Assembly: GCA_934524985.1 (NCBI GenBank)
Contig: CAKSYT010000005.1
Location: 1 to 64,000 of the forward strand
DNA length: 64,000 nucleotides
DNA from: an uncultured Faecalibacterium sp.
GTDB taxonomy: Bacteria > Bacillota > Clostridia > Oscillospirales > Ruminococcaceae
Direction of reading: 5' to 3'
The notes beneath the pieces are model-generated. The model saw only the letters and a program-made list of their open reading frames with translations, did no database searches and was not told where the DNA came from. The number at the start of each line of letters is the position of its first letter. The stretch's first letter is position 1. Made by a program: the position numbers and the translations under genes. Below are positions 59,677 to 64,000 of this stretch, one piece after another.

Positions 59677-60510
59677 TTAGTTTGCGTTGATGTACTTGTC
59701 CACGATGGCCTGCAGGGTGCCGTCAGCCTTCAGCTCCTCCAGAGCCTTGTTGACAGCGTCCTCCAGAGCAGAACCCTTTGCCATGCCGATGGCGTAATCC
59801 TCCTCGGCGTAGCTGGTATCCAGCACCTTCAGGCCGGGGTTGGCAGCCACGAACTCCTGTGCGGGAGCGTTGTCGATGACCACAGCGTCCACCTGACCAT
59901 TGTTCAGGGCCTGCACAGCGGTCAGACCGTTGTCGTAAGCAACCACGTTGCTGTCGCCGAAGTCATCGGAGCAGTAGATGTAGCCGGTGGTGCCGCGCTG
60001 GGTGCCGATCTTCTTGCCTGCCAGATCATCGGGAGAAGCAATGTCGGAGCCCTCGGGCACGATGATGGACTGGATGCCGGTAGCGTAGCTGTCGGAGAAG
60101 TCCATCACAGCCTTGCGCTCGTCGGTCACGGTAACGCCTGCCATCACGATGTCGGCCTTGCCCTGCTGCACGCTGAGCAGTGCGGCGTCAAAGTCCATAT
60201 CATCGATCTGCAGTTCCAGACCCAGCTTCTCAGCAATAGCCTTGGCGGTGTCCACGTCGATGCCCTCAAACTCGCCGGCATCGGTGGTCATCTCGTACGG
60301 AGGGAAGGCAGCGTTGGTAGCCATGGTCAGCTTGCCGGCTTCCACGGTGGTCAGCTCAGCAGCAGAAGAAGAAACAGCCTCGGAGGAAGCGGCAGAGCTT
60401 GCCACAGAGGAAGCAGCAGAGCTTGCGGAACCACCGCAGGCGGTCAGAGCCAGAGCAGCAACGGAAACGGCAGCGGCAGCCATGAAGCTGCGGCGAGAGA
60501 TCTTTTTCAT
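59677..60510 (-). CDS. polar amino-acid ABC transporter substrate-binding lipoprotein
   Basis: A 277-residue family 3 solute-binding protein. Signal: KKISRRSFMAAAA with a lipobox LTAC (Cys about 24), then a Ser/Ala linker of about 30. Mature domain: GKLTMATNAAFPPYEMTTD (about 60-78), GIDVDTAKAIAEKLGLELQI (about 84-103), DIVMAGVTVTDERKAVMDFS (about 123-142). Lobe order is normal. ATG at 60510 follows GAGGAG. First gene of its operon. Confidence 0.93.
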   Translation of the reverse strand: MKKISRRSFMAAAAVSVAALALTACGGSASSAASSVASSAASSEAVSSSAAELTTVEAGKLTMATNAAFPPYEMTTDAGEFEGIDVDTAKAIAEKLGLELQIDDMDFDAALLSVQQGKADIVMAGVTVTDERKAVMDFSDSYATGIQSIIVPEGSDIASPDDLAGKKIGTQRGTTGYIYCSDDFGDSNVVAYDNGLTAVQALNNGQVDAVVIDNAPAQEFVAANPGLKVLDTSYAEEDYAIGMAKGSALEDAVNKALEELKADGTLQAIVDKYINAN

Positions 60511-60593
60511 ATTCAAACACTCCTCAATCTATGCAATATAGTTTGCTTTGCCCCGATGGGATGCGATTCATCGCGCTTTCGGGGAACGCACTT

Positions 60594-60622
60594 AGTATAG
60601 TTTGTACAAAACGAAAAGTCAA
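60594..60622 (-). promoter_or_regulatory. promoter of the amino-acid ABC operon
   Basis: TTGACT (60617-60622), 17 bp, TATACT (60594-60599) on the minus strand. Confidence 0.75.
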
Positions 60623-60718
60623 TACTTGTGCATAATAATCCGTGAAATTGAAACGAATTTGCAAACATTTATGCAATAACGGAGAAAATGTGTGAATATA
60701 TGCGGTATAAACCGGATT

Positions 60719-61294
60719 TTACAGGCTTCTTGCAATCTCCTCGGCGCTGCGCTTGGGCACGCAGTAGTCGCGGTTTTCGTCCAGATAGTACTTTACGCCG
60801 GTCTGCTCGGTCATGGGGACAATGCCGGCTTTGTGGGTGGGGTAGCCGAAAGCCACCATAAACGCCAGCTTCTGCGGCTCCTCGATGCCCAGCAGCGCGG
60901 TCAGGGCGGGCTTGTTGATCGCGCCCATAATGCAGCTGCCCACGCCCTTGTCCCATGCGGCAAGGGTCATGTTTGCCAGCACAATGCCGGTGTCGGTGGC
61001 AAGGTCGCCGGGGATGGCGGTATCCTGAACCACGGCTGCATAAAAGGTGGGCAGCTCGTCCGCCTTGGGCGTGCCCTGCTCCGGCGGCAGATAGGCGGCC
61101 CACTTGACCAGCGGCTGCACCTTGGCTACCATCTCCGGGCTTTGCACCAGCACCAGACGCACCGCCTGCCGGTTTGCCCCGCAGGAGGACAGCCGCACGG
61201 CCTGTACGATATCGTCTACCACGTCCTGCGGCACGGCCTTTTGCGCAAACCGGCGGTAGGTGCGGCGGGTAGTCAGAAGTTCCATTGCATTCAT
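60719..61294 (-). CDS. nitroreductase family protein
   Basis: A 191-residue FMN-dependent oxidoreductase of the nitroreductase fold. The N-terminal LLTTRRTYRRFAQKAVP with its basic FMN-binding residues, VRLSSCGANRQAVRLVLV (about 36-53), and GVGSCIMGAINKPA (about 121-134) are typical; DENRDYCVPKR near the C-terminus is common in clostridial members. ATG at 61294 follows AGGAGTG. Substrate is unknown. It lies 40 bases behind the ThrE pair and is probably in the same operon. Confidence 0.9.
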   Translation of the reverse strand: MNAMELLTTRRTYRRFAQKAVPQDVVDDIVQAVRLSSCGANRQAVRLVLVQSPEMVAKVQPLVKWAAYLPPEQGTPKADELPTFYAAVVQDTAIPGDLATDTGIVLANMTLAAWDKGVGSCIMGAINKPALTALLGIEEPQKLAFMVAFGYPTHKAGIVPMTEQTGVKYYLDENRDYCVPKRSAEEIARSL

Positions 61295-61334
61295 AGAGAT
61301 CACTCCTTATTTATAAATGGGCCTAAACAACGGG

Positions 61335-61787
61335 TCATTTCCGCTTCTTCGGCAGCGGTACGCACAGCACCAGACTGATGCCGATGGCCAGCGCCACAGC
61401 GATTTTAAAAGTGCTGATGCCCTTGGCAAGGGCAAGCGCGTTTTCGTTCTGGATAAAATAGTAGGCGGTGTAGTAGATGCCCGCGCCCGGCACAAGCGGA
61501 AAGATACCGGACAGCAAAAACACCGTGACCGGCGTTTTTTGGGTAATGGCAAACACGCGGGTAAGGAGGGTCAGCGGAATGACCGCCAGCAGCGAGGCCG
61601 TGGCGGCGTCTGCGCCCAGCAGGGTCAGAAGCTCGTACCCCAGCCAGCCCACAGCACCTACCAGCGCGCAGTAGGACAGACAGCGCCGGGGACACGCAAA
61701 CAGGATGGCAAAGCTCAGCGTGCCTATCCCGGCCAGAAAAAACTGCGCCGTCAGCTCACTGATCTGTACAGCTGTAAGGGACATCAT
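61335..61787 (-). CDS. threonine/serine exporter, small (ThrE_2-like) subunit
   Basis: A 150-residue membrane protein with four or five helices; its C-terminal half has the VFLLSGIFPLVPGAGIYYTAY signature seen in the second half of ThrE (given in part). In Corynebacterium ThrE both halves are one protein; here they are two genes with an ATGA overlap. Function as a threonine/serine exporter is inferred from the family. Confidence 0.85.
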   Translation of the reverse strand: MMSLTAVQISELTAQFFLAGIGTLSFAILFACPRRCLSYCALVGAVGWLGYELLTLLGADAATASLLAVIPLTLLTRVFAITQKTPVTVFLLSGIFPLVPGAGIYYTAYYFIQNENALALAKGISTFKIAVALAIGISLVLCVPLPKKRK

Positions 61788-62575
61788 ACCACGACCACCC
61801 CCGTAAGTACCGTGTACAGCCGCAGCACAAGACCGGTGCCTATGGCAATGCTGGCGGCAATGAGCAAAGCGTCGATCATGCGGATGGTGCCGGAAAGGTA
61901 GTCGCCCTGCACAAAGTCCCGGATGCCCATGGTGAAGGCGATGCCCGGGGTCAGGATCATCAACGCGCCGATAATGGCATGGCTGGCAGAGGTGTGCAGC
62001 ACACTGCACAGCAGAATGCTCACCAGCGTGATCAGCGCGGCGGTGCTGATCTTCTGGAAGCCGCCGGGCACCTCGTGCCGTCCGCACCACAGCAGGTACC
62101 AGCTGGCCGCCAGCCCCGCCCCGGCAGCTGCCAGCGCGCTGCGTAGGTTGCCGCCGAACATCATGGCAAAGCAGAACGCCCCGCACAGCCCGGACAGCAG
62201 CTGCACATGATCTTTGGGGAAGGGCAGCCGCCGCGCCAGCACCAGACGGCTCTCGGCTTCGTCCAAGGTCATTCCGGTCTGGGCGATTTGGCGGGAAAGC
62301 TCGTTCACCGCCGCCACCCGCCCCAGATGGGTGGTGCGCACCGGCACGTTGCGCACTTCGCTGATCTCGGCAGTGCCGGCACTGGCAAAAATGCCGTTGG
62401 TCAGCACATAAACGTGGAATTCCCGCAGATGGAAGCTGCGCGCCATGATCTCCATGGTCTGCTCCACCCGGAACACCTCCGCGCCGTTTTCCAGCAGGGT
62501 CTGCCCTGCGGCCATGATAAAATCCATGATGCGGCGGCGCAGCTCTTCATCGGGAAAAGGGTCTCTGCTGTTCAT
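61784..62575 (-). CDS. threonine/serine exporter, large (ThrE/DUF1212) subunit
   Basis: A 263-residue protein. The cytoplasmic N-terminus carries the DUF1212 signature AGQTLLENGAEVFRVEQTM (about 22-40) and the helical part holds five hydrophobic segments with ALMILTPGIAFTMGIRDFVQ (listed in part, about 210-229). ATG at 62575 follows AGGAG. It partners the small subunit encoded directly after it. Promoter at 62607-62635. Confidence 0.88.
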   Translation of the reverse strand: MNSRDPFPDEELRRRIMDFIMAAGQTLLENGAEVFRVEQTMEIMARSFHLREFHVYVLTNGIFASAGTAEISEVRNVPVRTTHLGRVAAVNELSRQIAQTGMTLDEAESRLVLARRLPFPKDHVQLLSGLCGAFCFAMMFGGNLRSALAAAGAGLAASWYLLWCGRHEVPGGFQKISTAALITLVSILLCSVLHTSASHAIIGALMILTPGIAFTMGIRDFVQGDYLSGTIRMIDALLIAASIAIGTGLVLRLYTVLTGVVVV

Positions 62576-62606
62576 TGCCTGCTCTCCTTGCAAAAGATGA
62601 TACCCT

Positions 62607-62635
62607 ATTTTATCATGTGCACCAGCCGCATACAA
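62607..62635 (-). promoter_or_regulatory. promoter of the thrE-type operon
   Basis: TTGTAT (62630-62635), 17 bp, TAAAAT (62607-62612) on the minus strand. Confidence 0.6.
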
Positions 62636-62645
62636 GAGCATATAA

Positions 62646-62740
62646 TAAAAAACCGCCACCCCGGCAGGTGACGGTTTTTCTTTGGATAAAAGTTAAACTA
62701 AAAACCTAAAGGGCCAACCGCTTGTCGCAGTGCCTTTTGT
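62646..62740 (-). ncRNA. candidate small RNA of about 95 nt
   Basis: A consensus promoter, TTGACA (62770-62775), 17 bp, TATACT (62747-62752), points left; about 90 bases on is a terminator with a 10-bp stem (62651-62660 with 62667-62676, one mismatch) and TTTTTT. No start codon with a ribosome site lies between. The unit is self-contained and separate from the thrE promoter. It matches no RNA family I can name with confidence. Confidence 0.55.
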
Positions 62741-62746
62741 AGTTAT

Positions 62747-62775
62747 AGTATATCCTTTTTTGTGCGCATTGTCAA
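62747..62775 (-). promoter_or_regulatory. promoter of the candidate small RNA
   Basis: TTGACA and TATACT with a 17-bp spacer on the minus strand; one of the best promoter matches in the window. Confidence 0.75.
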
Positions 62776-62837
62776 GCAAAATGGGTGCGGCAGCAGGCCG
62801 GTAGCCATATCCCTACCCAAAAACTTCGTTGAAGGTG

Positions 62838-62866
62838 TTGACAAATGCCGCCGATGGGGTTATTAT
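62838..62866 (+). promoter_or_regulatory. promoter of the methionine T-box leader
   Basis: TTGACA (62838-62843), 17 bp, TATTAT (62861-62866). Confidence 0.7.
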
Positions 62867-62879
62867 AGTGTCAATATCA

Positions 62880-63180
62880 CAAAAATGGCTGTGAAGAGAA
62901 GAGTAGGCCTTCGCATTGATCCTTACCAGAGAGCCCGGGCGGTGGAAAAGGGCAGGAAACAGGAAGCTGAAAATGGTCTCGGAGCCGTGCGGACGAGGCG
63001 CAGGAGTGCTAAGCCCGCAACGGGATGCGCCCGTTACAGCGTCCGGCTGTAAGCAGCACACGCTGCCGCAGCATCGAGGCTGTATCCGTAAGGATGCAGT
63101 GAACCAAGGTGGTACCACGGAAGTATGTTCATGCCTCCGTCCTTGCAGAGCCTAAGGCTTGTAAGGACGGGGGCATTTTT
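62880..63180 (+). promoter_or_regulatory. T-box riboswitch, methionine type
   Basis: Stem I includes AGAGAGCCC; the specifier is ATG (Met) at 62973-62975 in GAAAATGG. The T-box AAGGTGGTACCACGG is at 63106-63120. The terminator (GCCTCCGTCCTT with AAGGACGGGGGC, about 63133-63175) is followed by ATTTTTC. It governs the metQ-like gene, so methionine uptake is switched on by uncharged tRNA-Met. With the small RNA it accounts for 62576-63265. Confidence 0.92.
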
Positions 63181-63265
63181 CATGCGTCCGTTCAAGGCCG
63201 CGCGCGGAAAGGTGCCGTGCGGGCCGCAGTACATAATAGAGAACAAATAGAGAGGGAACAAAACT

Positions 63266-64000
63266 ATGATTACTCGTCGCGATTTTCTGAAAGTTACCGG
63301 TGTGGCAGCCGCAGCCGCTGCCCTGACTGCCTGCGGTGGTTCTTCTTCCACTGCTTCTTCCGCTGCTGCATCCGGCAGCGTGGCATCCTCTGCCGCAGCT
63401 AAGCTGGACAAGATCAAGGTGGCTGTGCCCAACGATACCACCAACGAGGCCCGCGCCCTGACCCTGCTGGAGAAGAATGGCTTCTTCAAGCTGAAAGCAG
63501 ATGCTGGCCTGACCGCCACCAAGAACGACATTGAGGAGAACCCCCTGAACGTCACTGTGGACGAGGTGGAGGCCGCTCAGGTGCCCAACGTTCTGCAGGA
63601 CGAGGACTACGCCGTCATTAACTCCAACTACGCCATCTCTGCCGGTCTGGACCCCATGACCGATGCACTGGCCATGGAGGACGGCTCATCTGCTTACGTC
63701 AACATTCTGGTCTGCAAGGACGGCAATCAAGAGGAGCCCAAGATCAAGGCTCTGGCCGCTGCTCTGCAGAGCCAGAAGGTGAAGGACTTCATGGATGAGA
63801 CCTACAAGGGCGCCGTGGTGTCCGTTGTGGAGAACCCCACCGACGGCTATGATTCCACTGTGGACTACGATGCTCTGAACGGCCAGACCGTCAGCTGCGC
63901 CGCTACTCCCGCTCCCCACTGCGAAGTGCTGGAGATCTGCAAGGAGATCCTTGCCGCCAAGGGCATCACGCTGGATATCCAGGAGTACGACGACTATGTG
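63266..64000 (+). CDS. metQ: MetQ/NlpA-type methionine-binding lipoprotein with swapped halves (3' cut)
   Basis: At least 245 residues; the gene runs off the window. The signal has a Tat-like TRRDFLK (3-9) and a lipobox LTAC (Cys about 23), then a Ser/Ala linker. The mature part opens with KIKVAVPNDTTNEARALTLL, which in normal MetQ lies near residue 130, and continues through the C-terminal half (NPLNVTVDEVEAAQVP, VINSNYAISAGL, SAYVNILV, QSQKVKDFMDETYKGAVV). Only after that, from about residue 205, comes the normal N-terminal half: VSCAATPAPHCEVLEICKEI and LDIQEYDDYV. The order is thus C-half then N-half, as in a circular permutation. ATG follows AGAGAGGG. Methionine or a relative is the expected ligand, from the Met T-box upstream. 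Confidence 0.9.
   Translation, partial: MITRRDFLKVTGVAAAAAALTACGGSSSTASSAAASGSVASSAAAKLDKIKVAVPNDTTNEARALTLLEKNGFFKLKADAGLTATKNDIEENPLNVTVDEVEAAQVPNVLQDEDYAVINSNYAISAGLDPMTDALAMEDGSSAYVNILVCKDGNQEEPKIKALAAALQSQKVKDFMDETYKGAVVSVVENPTDGYDSTVDYDALNGQTVSCAATPAPHCEVLEICKEILAAKGITLDIQEYDDYV

Noticed and set aside
62598..62671. A 24-codon plus-strand frame (from MIPYFIM) opposite the thrE promoter, considered as a type I toxin
   Set aside because: No ribosome site, no hydrophobic helix, and it runs into the small RNA terminator.
1..64000. tRNA genes, insertion sequences or prophage
   Set aside because: No cloverleaf, transposase, integrase or phage structural gene was recognised by eye on either strand.

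Overview
The window looks like a GC-rich Gram-positive gut anaerobe of the Oscillospiraceae (Ruminococcaceae), most likely Faecalibacterium or a close relative. This is inferred from gene content and style, not from a database match. Pointers are T-box and TPP leaders, the ylxM-ffh-rpsP-khpA-rimM-trmD order, a SEDS wall polymerase, PadR regulators, lipoprotein binding proteins with Ser/Ala linkers, and many hairpin repeats between genes. No phage, insertion sequence, CRISPR array or tRNA gene was seen. The window opens on the 3' end of a 5S rRNA gene and closes inside a metQ-like gene.

Layout. 1-2.9 kb: 5S end, an autoregulated padR with a membrane partner, a DUF1287 protein and class II aldolase. 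2.9-7.3 kb: a non-coding region with nested palindromes and DnaA-box-like words, an rRNA methyltransferase, and a large P-type-ATPase-shaped protein that lacks the catalytic motifs. 7.5-13.3 kb: a sodium/amino-acid symporter and a TPP-riboswitch thiamine operon (thiW-thiM-thiE-thiC). 13.8-21.3 kb: a cellobiose locus (GH94 phosphorylase, LacI regulator, sugar ABC transporter) with a repeated operator. 21.4-32.3 kb: deformylase, BrnQ, an ABC pair without binding protein, RodA, a secreted caspase-like peptidase, tsaE-tsaB, rpiB, upp, a MATE pump and a CysK-like protein whose PLP lysine is arginine. 32.4-39.7 kb: the SRP/ribosome-maturation operon with a TrmD-acetyltransferase fusion, HPr and UvrC. 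39.7-52.1 kb: a second PadR pair, an amino-acid ABC transporter, gpsA, a zinc phospholipase-like protein, a UMF1-type MFS protein, metY behind a probable Cys/Met attenuator, a secreted protein and FtsH. 52.2-57.7 kb: leuA-leuC-leuD-leuB behind a leucine T-box. 58-64 kb: another amino-acid ABC transporter, a nitroreductase, a split ThrE-type exporter, a likely small RNA, a methionine T-box, and a MetQ whose two halves are in swapped order.

The genes form a nutrient theme: uptake and phosphorolysis of cellobiose, three amino-acid or methionine importers, Leu and Met/Cys biosynthesis, and thiamine synthesis, each with its own RNA or repressor control. Two dispersed hairpin families fill the gaps, mostly at 3' ends of genes. 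One shows compensatory base changes in its stem.

The strongest candidates for something new are the circularly permuted MetQ, the uORF attenuator before metY, the covarying hairpin family, and two enzyme-like proteins that have lost their catalytic residues.
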